Part shown: positions 12,465 through 24,004 of the stretch, piece after piece | Numbering within the stretch: position 1 is the stretch's first letter | Layout: each line of letters starts with the position of its first letter | Assembly: GCF_000264995.1 (NCBI RefSeq) | Contig: NW_006767436.1 | Coordinates: 471,414 to 535,413, forward strand | DNA: 64,000 nt | Direction: 5' to 3' | Source: Punctularia strigosozonata HHB-11173 SS5 | Taxonomy: Eukaryota; Basidiomycota; Agaricomycetes; Corticiales; Punctulariaceae | Notes under the pieces: model-generated | What the model was told of the DNA's origin: nothing | The model's input: the letters and a program-made list of their open reading frames with translations, nothing else | Database searches by the model: none | Made by a program: the position numbers and the translations under genes

Positions 12465-13115
12465 TCATAACCGCCTCGCCTTCTTCGACCGCGTACCTCC
12501 AACCTTGATCGCCGTCCTGTCCGATATTTGCTTCAACATGCCCCGGACCTTTTCCCCTTCCACCGCCAGGAGCGCCGAAGTGAGCGCTTTCCTCCCCTGC
12601 CCGTACTCCTTCATGATCAACTCCCACTCCATCAACCCTCCAAGCTCCTCCGCCCGCTCCTCGATCTTCTTGAACATCTTCACCGCGCACTGGTACCCCG
12701 CCTCGTAGCTGTTGCGATTGCTCTTCTTGAACCCGCAGTTGCCGCCCGACGTCCAGAATATGGGGTTTCCCTCTCCCGTAGTGAGCGTAGCGATCGTGTT
12801 GTTACGCGTCGATTGGAAGTAGAGCCGTAGCCGTTGTCTCTTGTCGGAGGCGAGGTAGTTGTACTTGCTCGCCTCACCTTTTATCGGGGAGAAGGCCTTC
12901 TCGTCTTTCGGAAAGCTGTTCGGACCAGCCGTGGGCGGCGCATCGTTCTCTGGCGGGGTTGAAGGTATCGGCAGCGAAGTCGGTTCACCGCCCTCCGGGT
13001 GCGCCAGCTGGTTAAAGAACTCGGGCAAGAGAGATGAGGACGTGGATTGCCTAGCAATCAGGCGGGGCTGCCTGGCAGCGTGCTGGAGCAGAGAGCGCGA
13101 TGCAGTCCGAATCAT
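12465..13115 (-). CDS. MRPS18: Mitochondrial small-subunit ribosomal protein uS11m
   Basis: Single exon, 216 codons, a component of the mitoribosomal small-subunit platform. The start chosen (complement 13115) gives an N-terminus MIRTASRSLLQHAARQPRL rich in Arg/Ser/Ala, as expected for a mitochondrial presequence. A longer frame upstream adds only ten residues with a Met and no support. The core NNTIATLTTGEGNPIFW, TSGGNCGFKKSNRNSYEAGY and the basic C-terminus RSKKARRL are characteristic of uS11. The presequence and the linker around residues 20-90 are fungal-type extensions. It is divergent from QCR9 with 213 nt between start codons. Symbol follows the yeast name for uS11m. Confidence 0.9.
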   Translation of the reverse strand: MIRTASRSLLQHAARQPRLIARQSTSSSLLPEFFNQLAHPEGGEPTSLPIPSTPPENDAPPTAGPNSFPKDEKAFSPIKGEASKYNYLASDKRQRLRLYFQSTRNNTIATLTTGEGNPIFWTSGGNCGFKKSNRNSYEAGYQCAVKMFKKIEERAEELGGLMEWELIMKEYGQGRKALTSALLAVEGEKVRGMLKQISDRTAIKVGGTRSKKARRL

Positions 13116-13328
13116 GGTCGTAACCTGTGCGGCTCGTTGGTACATACACTTGTACTGTAGCGGAAAGCCAACGACACGTACAGTCTGCCAGGCCGTCGCC
13201 GCGGTCGCAAGCTGCGAAATAATAGACGCCCGTGGACTGGTGCGTGTAAGCGCGCAAGCACAACCCGGTTTTCCGCCACAATCCGACCTTCACCGAGTCT
13301 CCCCCCCCATCACCGAGTCCCCTTCGTC
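13116..13328. promoter_or_regulatory. Putative bidirectional promoter, uS11m / QCR9
   Basis: 213 nt separate two divergent start codons of nuclear-encoded mitochondrial genes. The interval must hold both 5' UTRs and promoters. No canonical TATA box is seen; there are pyrimidine-rich runs just upstream of QCR9. Shared control is inferred from spacing and function. Confidence 0.55.
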
Positions 13329-13682
13329 ATGGCCGTACGTCCCTCACCAGGTCATATCCACCCGCAATGCTCACGACGGTCATAGCTCGCCACCACCTTC
13401 TACAACACCTTGGTCAAGCGCAATAGTGAGTGACCACGCCGAGTTTGCTCGGCGCCCTTCAACCAACTTCCCGCTCAACAGGCGTCTACGTGACCTCCAT
13501 CTTCGCGGGCGCTTTCGCGTTCGGCATCGGATTCGACGTTGGAATTACCGCGCTCTGGGATACCTGGAACAAGGGTGTATGTCCTGATTCAACTCACTCG
13601 TCGTTTATACTTGACCTTACCCTCGCTTGTACAGAAACAATGGAAGGATATCCGCGCAAAATACATTGAACAGGACGAGTAG
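13329..13682 (+). CDS. QCR9: Cytochrome bc1 complex subunit 9
   Basis: Qcr9 is the small single-pass subunit of respiratory complex III in the inner mitochondrial membrane, next to the Rieske protein and cytochrome c1. Four exons: 13329..13334, 13386..13425, 13482..13576, 13635..13682. They encode 62 residues; the first exon holds only Met-Ala. The third intron uses the donor GTATGT at 13577 rather than the overlapping GTGTAT two bases earlier, because only that choice gives the family sequence NKGKQWKDIRAKY. Other landmarks are TFYNTLVKRNSVYVTSIFAG and FGIGFDVGITALWD, the transmembrane helix. Length is normal for the family. Confidence 0.92.
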
Positions 13683-15542
13683 ACTTGTAAATCCCTTATA
13701 ATGCATGACGAAGCCCCCGGAGGTGCAATACATACAGGCCAGGGTCTTTGATCCACAAAAACGCAGTGATCGCACGTCCACGTCGCCATCAATTCGAAGT
13801 TCGACTCCTGCTTGCATATAACCGTCCTACTGGGCTGTACCGCGCACGAAAAGCAGAGAAAATGCATCCGTGAAACATGTCCCGGATCTGGCAAGGTCGC
13901 ATGCCGTGCAGGAGCAGACCTCACTGGGTTTTTGGACTTCACCTATATGCATACGGTCGACCAACCACGCTGCACGTTGTCCATGAAGCAGAGAAGCTAT
14001 ATCCGTGGTCCACGAGATATCCATGGTCACTCCGGTGCTCGTCGGGTGCTCGGTGTGAACCCAATACTTCGCCATCCACGCTAGGTTGATGCAATCTGAG
14101 GACGGGCAAACAATTAGTACCATTTGAGGTCATGCACACCCACTGAACTCATATATACCGAACCATAGAGTGCCGTTCTCGATTACCGACAAGGACTCCG
14201 GACGCATGGCACGCCTACGCACGTTGTCCTGCTTCAGTTACAAGTAGGACTTGCCGACTGCATCCTCACGTTGTGACTGTCCTGACGAACATTGAATCAC
14301 CCAATGGAAGACCGACGGTTCGACCAACAAGGAATGTATTGAAGCAGGTGCAGCGGAACGGCCCGGACCAGGGTATGCTGTTTTGTTTCTACTCACGGAG
14401 CGCTATCCTGGTTATATTCAACGCATATATTCACCTTGAGTGGCGAATCTGATATGTCAGAACGAAAAACAACCGCATATGACTCCTTTCATAGAGTGCA
14501 CTTGACGACGATGGGCGCCGTCAGGCTGCGTATTTATAGTCCACGCACGAGGCGGGTGATCATGCGTCTCTTACGCGGAACAGGGATTTGGAGACTTCAG
14601 AGACGGCGTTTTCCTTCTCCTTGTATCATACTCACAACATGGTATCGCGGGCTTACACGCGGGATACGGGCGCGGGCGCCGGGCTAATCCTCTGAGCACC
14701 TCCGCGTCGAGAGCAAAGATCGAAGTCGCGAACGTTTCGGAGGCTGACGAGACCTCAGGTCTTCCAACTGGCGGCCTATCTATCCCCGGTTTTCGATAGT
14801 TTCGCTCTCACCGATCGTCGATGCACCGTGAGCGCCAGCATGTCGTTCTCCCCGGGCGGTCGCATCCCGGATTGCCGGGTGCAGACGAGTTGTCGTGCAC
14901 GCGCATGCGACCGTCGCCCGCGAACGCACGCAGGGCGCGCAAGCAGCAGATGGGACGAGCTAGGAACGACGACCTAATCCCTATATGAAAGAACCACGAA
15001 ACGGGGCCGTGCGAGCATACAAGAGTCACGAGGCAGTCGGTTTAGACTACGTACCGTTGAACGAGGCCGGACCTGGCAGAGCGTGTACGTGCCAAGAAGC
15101 GTTTGTGGACGGCGAGAGGGCGTCGAGGGTCATGGGTCCGCCATGCGCCCGGTGCATGACCATGCACGCTAGGATCCGCTGGGAAGCATGTGCGGTACGA
15201 TGCGGCACGCACCAAAATTCTTGTATGGAAGGAACGGCGTCACTGGCCCAGCGCTGCAACGACAAGGGAGCGAGCCCAAGCCCAAGTTTAGGACGGGCCT
15301 GGACGGGATTCCCTGGAATTAGGCGTGGCGTTGTGAAGATGCAGGGCACGATTTGGCAGTTCCATATTTGAGTGGTGGATATTTCTCATCTCGCGTACAC
15401 GGAGATAGTATCGGTTTCTCCGCCGACGAGGGGGCAGAAATAAGGTAATACATGATGTCTATAGAGGGACTGTGACGAGAAGAATCTACTGTCGAATTCA
15501 GCACTGGATATCACACCACGTTTGCGGTACGAGCTTACTTGC
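13683..15542. other. Intergenic region, about 1.9 kb, no gene recognised
   Basis: I checked both strands for spliced families, tRNA boxes and repeats. All frames are short or lack recognisable features, although one plus-strand frame (14985..15371) is uninterrupted for 128 codons with many cysteines. It is flanked by the 3' ends of QCR9 and bS18m. A B-box-like GTTCGACTCC at about 13800 has no tRNA stems around it. Confidence 0.5.
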
Positions 15543-16235
15543 TCAGAAGTGCTGGGTCGGCATGCGCGCCATCTGGCCGCTCTGACTCCAAAGGGGGGTG
15601 ATGCCCATCATCTTCGCGCGCTTGATCGCCTTGCGGAGCTTGCGCTGGCTCTTCCACGTGAGGCGGGTATGGGTGCGGGGCAGGATCTTGGCCATGGACG
15701 TCTGGAAGGCGGAGAGGAGCGTCGCATTTTTGTACTCCCATGACGGGTCGATCGCGAGCTGGTGGAACACGTCCGTCGAGCGCGCCGACGAGGCAGACGG
15801 CCCGAGCTGCGGCGGGCGCGAGAACCCCGCGCGGCGGAAGGTGCGGCTGGAGATCCGGAGGTCGCCAGGTTGGAGGAACTAAGGTGTGAAGAAGCGGAGA
15901 AGGTAAGCCAGGCGGAGATGCAAGTGACAGAAACGGGGAGGTGGGCTTACGTAATTGGCGCGGAAGTTGTGAAAGTTGAGGGGCATGTTTCCTGCTATTT
16001 GTGAGCAGCGCTAGTTCAGCAAAACAAGGCCGGAGACTACGTGAGCGGGTCGGGACGCACAAGTCGCGAGTTGCTGCTGCTGCTCCGCGGTCTCATCGAT
16101 CGTTCTGATCATTTGACCCCAGTCAGCGCCAACAGACTCGTCGTCGAGTTGGCGGGCGGACGACGAGAACGCGCGGACGGTGTGCGCGACTTGCGCGCCG
16201 CATCGTTGCGTTCGTTGCAGGACGGCGGCCAGCAT
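15543..16235 (-). CDS. RSM18: Mitochondrial small-subunit ribosomal protein bS18m
   Basis: Exons complement(15543..15878, 15951..15994, 16061..16235), 184 codons. The first ATG in the frame is at 16235. The N-terminus MLAAVLQRTQRCGAQVAHTV followed by RAFSSSARQ is a typical mitochondrial presequence ending in an R-x-F-S processing-like site. Two short introns (66 and 72 nt) split the family motif: MPLNFHNFRANY joins FLQPGDLRISSRTF. The C-terminal half carries the bS18 core (KILPRTHTRLTWKSQRKLRK, AIKRAKMMGITP). In the first intron the acceptor TAG at 15995 gives an open frame, while a CAG three bases further on would put a stop in frame. Faces RIM15 across about 800 nt. Confidence 0.88.
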
Positions 16236-17030
16236 GGGTGTGGCGGCAAAAGCCAAGGCGCTCGATGATCACATGACTGCGCTGAGCGGGAGTTGCCGAG
16301 CAGCGTCAGCGGGTTTCAGTGTGCCCTGGGAGCGTGGGTGGCTGCTGAGCTCGTTATGAACGTCTTCGAACAGTCGGAAGTGTTTTTGGATTGGCTTGAC
16401 GAAAGTGATCAAACCGTAACATAAGATAAGCCCGAGTCGAGAACTCGACAGACCGCAGACGTAGCGAGAGCCTAGAGGTAATATGATGTAGGGACAGTAG
16501 CGTATACACATCTAGGGCCGCCGGGTCGGGTGGACGGGACGGCGACCTCGTCCATCACCTCACCCTCCATCACCCAGCCCGCCAGCCACCAACAACACCG
16601 AACAACCGCGTTTTCCTGGAAATCCATCTTGTGTTTCTGTTTTCTCTGATACACGAGACGCATCTCCCTGCTATCCGGATCACGGCCGGGTAGCCTGCAC
16701 TGCGTGTTACCAGGCGCAACAGACCTGCCCCACGGAAAAAGCGGGCTCCAACGTTCCACGCCTCGAGTCCATCTCGCTTCCCAGCCCACCCGACCAAGGC
16801 GACCACCACCGTCCCCCGCCCGTCTCGCTCGAACTCGTCCGATGAGTGGTTGATCATCCCGCCCCCCACGACCGTGCCGCCCGCCACTCTTTTCTCCGTC
16901 TTTTCTCTCCCCGATTTCACTGCCCCGCCGCCGCCGCCAACACCCGCGTGGCAGTCCACACCCGCCGTGTTTGCTGCCACCGACATTTCCAGCGCATCTC
17001 TGCCACTACCAGGACGACGACCGTGCTACG
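16236..17030. promoter_or_regulatory. Divergent upstream region, bS18m / RIM15
   Basis: About 800 nt. The RIM15-proximal 300 nt are very C-rich on the plus strand (CCCGCC and CACC runs) with no upstream Met frame matching a known protein. I see no gene. A long 5' UTR for RIM15 is likely. Confidence 0.45.
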
Positions 17031-20000
17031 ATGTCGGACGCAACGGGCGCAGAACGGCGCGGCACGTCGCCGCCTGCCCCACACCACGCACCTCACCGCC
17101 TCAACCGCCAGGCCCCCAGCCCGCTCATCTTCTCGCCCGAAGCCATCTCCCCACCCACCCCGCCTCTCCGCCCCTATCCGCAGACGCAGCCGCCCAGCGC
17201 CGGGGCCTCCCACTCGCAGCTTCCAGGCGCCGTCTCATCCTCGTCCGGCTCCAATTCGGTCTCGATGCCGTTCGTGCGCCGGCACGTCACCCGCCGGCTG
17301 AAGGCGGCCAAGGCGGACTGCGACAAGGAGCTCCAGCGGGTGACGAACAGCATCACGCAGTACTTTGAGCAGAAGCTGAAGGAGAGCGAGGTCGAGCAGC
17401 AGGCGGAGCGCGAACAGCGGGGGAGGGAGCGGGAGCGGGAAAGGAAGGAGAGGGACTACGAGCGCGAGGCGGAGCGCGAGGTCGCGAACGCGATGGAACG
17501 CGAGCGGTCCTGGCGGGAGTATGCGAGTGATTCGCCGGAACCGACTCGGGAGCCGTTTACCTTTCAACCACACGATCTGAGCATGGCGCTGCAAGAGCAA
17601 CACCGGGTTCAGGATGGCGCGTCGGAGGCAGGCGACGAATCCGATGCCCGCGCTCGATCTCACAGTCGTGGCCATAGCCGACAACGTACGTTGTCTGCTC
17701 TCTGCCACGGTTTATCCTGGTTGCCGCGTCCGTCTTGCCAATGCACGAGCTAATATATGCCACCTTTCTGGTGACCTACAGCCTCCCGACATGCGCATTC
17801 AACGGCGTCCTCGTCCCCGGCGCCCATGCGCCAACGACCACCCTCCTCGTCCTCCGTCATGATGCTCCCGCCACCAGAAGTTCCGTCCCGCAAACAAGGC
17901 TCCGGCGCCCCCATCGCCGGCTCTTCCACGCTCGGCGCGCATTCGCAAGGCATGATCTCCCGCCGCCTCTCGCGGAGCATCCACATGCAAGCCCGCCCGA
18001 CCGCGTCCTCGGCGTCCTCGCGTTCTACGTCTCGCTCGCGCTCGCCCATGCCGCCCACGACGCAGCCCGGCTCCTTCTCCGAGGTGTGGTCTCAGCAATC
18101 CGCCGGCTCGGGCGGCGCAGGCTCGGGCACGATCTCGCCGAACGCGACGCGTGACAACAGGCGCTCATCGCGGGTCCTCGTCGACGACCCCGTGGACCCG
18201 ATCATGTCCGCGCTCTACGCGATCATCGGCGTCGCGACCGACATCCAGGACATGTCCGTCGCGCAGCTGACCGCGAACCCGAAGGTGTGCGAGGCGCTCG
18301 TCCAGCGCGTGCAGGCGATCGGCCGCATGTGGGACGAGCACCCGGACTGGCACGGCCGCAACTGGTACGTGCAGGTCCTGCTCGCCGTCGCGAGCCTGAG
18401 CCGCGTCGTCGAGTGGTGGGAGGCGGAGAAGAACTTTTGGAACTTTGACGACGAGGGCGAGGAGAAGGACGAGCCGCTCGCGTTCGTGATGAAGCCGGCG
18501 GAGGAGGAGAGGGACGAGGAGCGGTCCGCGGCGGTGGAGCCGACTCCGACGGCGGAGACGGAGCGGGAGAAGGAAGGCGTGCGCGCCGCCCCTGCGTTTC
18601 AGAGTGGACTGCTGCTCGCGCCCGAGGAGGCCGGCAAGCTACGCATGTCGAGGACGACGTCGCAGGGAAGGAGGTCGAGAGAGGACGTGGCGAAGGCTAA
18701 GGACCTGCAGGACGCGATCCACGAGAAGGAGCAGGAGCTCGCGTCGCGGCCGTACAGTGCGGAGAGCGCCCGGGTGCTGGCGACGGAGCGGCTGAGGCTG
18801 CAGGCCGAGACGGCGCAGAACCGGAACATTGTGATGGAGCTCGACCAAGACGGCGACAAGATCCTGTGGGTCAATTACGCGTGGGCCGTTGTCGTTGGGT
18901 AAGTGGTGGACGCATTTCTCCCTTTCTGCATACGTTTCGTGCTGACGGTGGGTTGCAGCACCGAACCGGAAGAAGTCGCTGGGACGAAGATTACGCGCAT
19001 GCTGGCTCCTTCCGATTGGCATGTCTTCACCGACGCGTGCAGGCGCCTTGATCAAGACGATTCGCATACGGTCGAGGTCAAGTTCCGCATGCTCGTCTAC
19101 CCTCCGAACGACGATAGCAACGCATTGCACTACCAGCCCTTCGAGGGTAAGGGTATGCTCATGGTCGACCGCGAGACGGGCCATCCCAGTCATACGATGT
19201 GGGTCATCAAGCCTATCGGTCCCCCGGAGGACCAACCAGCGTCGCAGACTGTCTGGGACGTGGCCGGCGACGTTACCGGCGATGCCGCCGACGAGTCCAT
19301 GTACGAACCAGCGGACGAAGAACCGACGGGCAGGCAAGACATGTTGTCGCCGGTCACGCCCTTCCCCTTCGCACGGCCGGTGAACACCCAGCCGATCCTA
19401 TGCCGGATCTGCGAGTGCAACGTCCCGCAGTGGTACTTCGAGAAGCACAACGAGACCTGCGTGGAAGTGCACCGACTGGAGGCAGAGATCGCAGAGTGCA
19501 ACGAGTCCATCGCCGAGCTGCGGAACACGATCCGCGGCCTCACAGCGTCCATCGACCGCTCGCCGTCGCCTGCGAACGCGCCGGAATACCGGGGCATGCC
19601 CATTCTCAGCCCCTCGAGCAGCCCGAACCAGGGCAGCCCGCTCCGGTACTTGAGCAGCAAGCTGCAGAGGCTCGGGATCAAGAAGATGCAGAGGCGGGTC
19701 TTGGAGCAGCTCGAGGATATCTTGCAGTTGGCGGCGGAGGTGTCGATACCTGCGCTTAAGGAAGACGAATCGAAGGAACCCATCGAGAGGCAACGGCTAT
19801 TGTCACCGTCGTCGGAACGGAAGATGACCCAGATTCGAAACTGGTCGAAGCCCTCGTCCGAGGACGCAGCGCTCACCCAGCTCTTGGACGATGCGGAGAG
19901 GGTGATGCGTCAAAAGCTCGACAACGTTGTCCGGATGCAGAACACGATCAGGTATACGGAGAAGGTGCGGCAGGAGTGGGAGGAGAGAGTGATGGAATGC

Positions 20001-23000
20001 TTGAGTACGATGGGCGACGTTGATGAGGAGGAAAGTGACGAAAGCGAGTACAGCGATCAAGGAGATTATGCCGGGGGTTATGCGAGCAGCACCAAGAGCG
20101 AGTACGCGTTCAATGGAGAGGAGCCAGAGGCGTCGAGCGAACCAACGCCGCTCGCGGTCACGCCGCCCATTTTGGCTCCGTCAGAGATGCCAACACAGAC
20201 GCAGCCCATACCGCTTGCTGCACCAAGGCCAGGGCCTCCGCCGCCACCACCACCACCACCACCAATGTCGAGGACGGGGGCCAGTCTTGCGACCAGGTCA
20301 TCCACGCCCTCTTCTGTGTCGTCTCCCTTGGCACTTGTACCTCCCATCGTGGCCTCTCCATCGCCACCTCCACCTATCAACCTCGACGAAGGAACTCTCA
20401 GACTCAACACGGATCTACGGTACTACCTTCCGGAATTGTATCCTCAGGTCCAATCCCCTGGAGGCGTAAGCCGCTCGTATAGCCAGGGCGATGTCCGCCC
20501 GTCGCCGGACATGGCTTCGCCGCCCCGTAACCGAGACGACGCCACGAGTACGCGTACCATCCGATCCCAGAAGTCGTCACAGAGCCTGCAGCAGGTCTTT
20601 GAGCCTCGTTCAATGCTTACTCCGCCCATGTCGCCGCTCGTGTCGCCTCGTGACGTGACCGTCAAGAAACATCGTCGGCAGTCCACTGCGCACAACCTGA
20701 TGAGCCCGACAGTCGGGGTCGCGGCTCTGTCTCCTCGCCTACCAGCTCCAGCGCCCATGTCGAGGACGACTCCGACCTCGATCAAAGACTTCGAGATTAT
20801 CAAGCCCATCAGCAAAGGCGCCTTTGGCTCCGTGTTCCTTGCCAAGAAGAAAGCGACTGGAGACTACTTCGCGATCAAGGTGCTCAAGAAGGCAGACATG
20901 ATTGCGAAAAATCAAGTCACCAACGTCAAGGCAGAGCGCATGATTCTCATGAAGCAGTCCGAATCGCCCTTCGTCGCGAAGCTCTACTTCACCTTTCAGA
21001 GCAAGGAGAACTTGTACCTCGTGATGGAATACCTCAACGGCGGCGATTGTGCCGCGCTAATCAAAGTACTCGGATGTCTTCCGGAAGAGTGGACAAAGAA
21101 CTACATAGCCGAGGTCGTGCTTGGATTAGAATCTCTGCATCGCATGGGCATCGTGCACCGGTAAGAGTCTCGAAATGCCCGTCACGTCTCGCTGCAGTAT
21201 TGACCTCCTTCTTAGTGATCTGAAGCCCGACAACCTGCTTATTGACCAGCATGGACATCTGAAACTCACCGACTTCGGTCTGAGCAGGATCGGTCTGCTG
21301 GGTCGTCAGACTCGCGATCCTCAGGTTTCGCATCGGCCCCCTGCCAAAATTAGCCCGGGGTCACGACCTCCGTCCATTGACATGGCGAACTTCTCGTCGC
21401 CCATGACATTGGATCCAGCGTCCGGTTCGTATTTCAGCCAGAGGACGCAAATGCTGCCCCGCCTTGGATCCACGCCGTATCTCAACACGCCTACAGATGA
21501 CCCGGACTCGTCTGGGTCGACGCCGGATTCGCAGCCAGGTGTCCGCCGTGCGCCGAGACCGAGCGAGAGTCCGCTCACGTCGTTCGCGACTGAGTTGACC
21601 ACTGATCTCCGCTCACACTCGAACGGCACGCCCCCTGCAGAACAGCGCTTCGTGGGTACGCCTGATTATTTAGCGCCGGAAACCATTCTAGGTCTTCGTG
21701 GCGACGATGCTGCCGTTGATTGGGTGTGTGATGTTTGATCTGTTATTACGTGAATATGAATTGACGCAACTTTCAGTGGGCTTTGGGCGTAATCACTTAC
21801 GAGTTCCTTTACGGTATCCCTCCTTTCCACGCCGACAGTCCCGGGAAGGTGTTCGAGAACATACTTTCTGGAAATATTGAGTGGCACGAAGACCTTATCG
21901 AGTATTCACCGGAAGCGCGCGACTTCATGCAACGGCTGTTGACCCTGGACCCCTCGAAACGTCTGGGGACCAACGGCGCAGATGAAGTCAAGGCTCACCC
22001 ATGGTTCTCGGACATTGTATGGGACCAGGTTACGACGCGGGAGGCAGCCTTCATTCCGCAGATCACCGACCCGGAGTCCACGGATTACTTCGACCCTCGA
22101 GGTGCTATCAACCAGATGTTCGACGACGATGATCTCGTGGTTTCCGCTCAGAACGCCGGCGAGAGTCCTAGCGCTGTGTCAGAACTGACTTTGCCAGCGG
22201 CGGTTCCAGTTACAGCTGTCAGTCGCGAGGCATCGGGCTCTCCGGGCGACGACAGCTTCGGTACCTTCAACTTCAAGAACCTTCCCGTTCTGAAGCAAGC
22301 CAATGACGAAGTTATCCGCAAGTTGCGGACGGATCAGATGGCACCGATCGCCCATGCACTCTCGGAGTCGAGTGCACATTCTCGGAGGCGTAGCATTTCG
22401 CACCGAGTCAAGAAGCCTCCCAGTGTTGTCACGACATTCGACCCCAAGAGCATGCCTCCAAATCCACCTTCTCCTGCTACTTCGACCTCCTCGGTTGCAT
22501 CCTCACCGTCGCGTGCCAGCTTGCCGCCGTCCACGCCCGGAAGCGCCACTAGCCACGCCCGCAAACCATCGGAATACAGCGCCATCGAGCGCTTCAAACA
22601 CAACCAGATTGAAGGGGAGGGTATCCGCCGACCAAACTCGATGCCGAGCCGGTTACGCACCGCGTCCGTCTCCACGAGCAGCGCTGACGGGTCGGTTAAT
22701 TCGGAGTGGCCCCAGTCCAGCGGGCAAGGCTCGAGTCACTTCGAGCCCAACACGCCGCCGTCGTCCGTGGTCTCGATTGACCTTAGGAAAGCGCCTGATC
22801 CAAGCGACCGCGCGGTGACCTGCCTCCTCGCGGAGGACAATCCTATCACCGCGAAGATCCTCGAGACCTTGCTCATCCGTCTCGGCTGTCGCTGTGTCGT
22901 GGTTGCGGACGGGTCAGAAGCGATCAGCGTGGCCATGGGAGACATCAGTGAGTTTCATATCAATTAGTCTCCTGATACTCGTGTTTCTGACATCCGCTTC

Positions 23001-23351
23001 TTGCAGAGTTCGATATCATCCTTATGGATCTGCACATGCCTGTCCGTGAGTATCGGGGTTCAGTCTAGTGAGAATATCGCGCTAATTCTTTGAATTTCCG
23101 CAGTCGATGGCGAAGGGGCTGCCCGGTACATCAAGAGTACCAACGGCAAAAATACGAACACTCCTATCGTTGCCGTCAGCGCCTATAGCGGCACCGATCC
23201 GCACGAAGCCAGCAACCTATTTGCTGCCTCACTAGCCAAACCGGTCCAAAAGGCCGATATATTGAACGTGTTCCGTCGACTTGGCTTCAAGACGGCGCAA
23301 TCCACAACTCAAGGCAAGGGCGCGGAAACCAAGGTGACCCCGGTACGATGA
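17031..23351 (+). CDS. RIM15: Rim15/Greatwall-type AGC kinase with PAS, zinc finger and receiver domain
   Basis: Rim15 integrates TOR and PKA signals and drives entry into quiescence by phosphorylating endosulfines that inhibit PP2A. Exons: 17031..17685, 17782..18898, 18959..21160, 21216..21723, 21777..22947, 23007..23045, 23104..23351; exactly 1979 codons plus stop. Order: disordered Arg/Glu-rich N-terminus; PAS-like region about 580-680; C2HC finger CRICECNVPQWYFEKHNETC at about 738; polyPro; kinase from about 1200 (GAFGSVFLAKK, HRDLKPDN across an intron, DFGLSRIG, FVGTPDYLAPE) with a roughly 110-residue insert between DFG and the activation-loop Thr, a hallmark of Greatwall/Rim15; C-terminal receiver from about 1840. 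The receiver has the acidic pair AEDN, phospho-acceptor Asp in LMDLHMP, Ser in AVSAY and Lys in LAKPV. Confidence 0.95.
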
Positions 23352-24004
23352 AGGGAGTGGCGTTCCAGTTACATACAGCTGTGGATTTCCTTTCTCGTCG
23401 TCTCATGCTTACTCTACCCATTCGTTCTCTACTCTATCAACTTTCCTCTCCGGCCTCTGGTCTCGTTGCTCACGACTTCATGATATTACTGTCTCTCAAC
23501 CTCACAATCGGCATCCCATCGCATCACGATCATACTCTTTTCTCCCATTAGTCCGCATTCTGCTCTGCAAACATTCCCTTGATATCTCCTGCATTTGTAC
23601 GTGTAAGTATAGATTCATCGCGCCCCACCAACACGTTTGGAGCCTGTACTTCCAGTCGAGACTGGCCCTTTCCTCCGTCCTGCGTTGTGCCATACCTAGC
23701 AATCGGCATCATTACCTTGATTTGGGTAGAATCGGCGAATGTGAGACGAACGGACAGCGCGCTGTATCCGCATGCCACGCTCGGCGTTCGGATTAGCGCC
23801 CAAGCCTCTACCGATGGCGGGGCCGTGGGTCCTGCGCCATTTCGCAACAGCTTTGGTTGTTTTGTTACTTTCTCTACAGTTCCCTGCCAGCGCAAACAGC
23901 TCCGATCACGATTTAAGACCGTGACTAGTTCAGGCTCGCGCAACATTCGACCTACTTGAACAGAACTCCCCCGGGTTTTATCGGTTCTGTCGGCCGTGGG
24001 CGTC
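23352..24004. other. Intergenic RIM15 3' region / UIM gene promoter
   Basis: This holds the RIM15 3' UTR and the upstream region of the next gene. A minus-strand frame running from 24081 down to 23548 has no stop, but its first codon is GTG and it overlaps the downstream gene's first exon. I do not recognise its product and treat it as unproven. Confidence 0.45.

Noticed and set aside
13780-13830. B-box-like GTTCGACTCC suggesting a tRNA gene
   Set aside because: No T-stem pairing, no A box at the right distance and no acceptor stem.
17031-23351. Hybrid histidine kinase because of PAS plus receiver
   Set aside because: The catalytic domain is a Ser/Thr AGC kinase (HRDLKPDN, DFG, APE); no His-kinase boxes.
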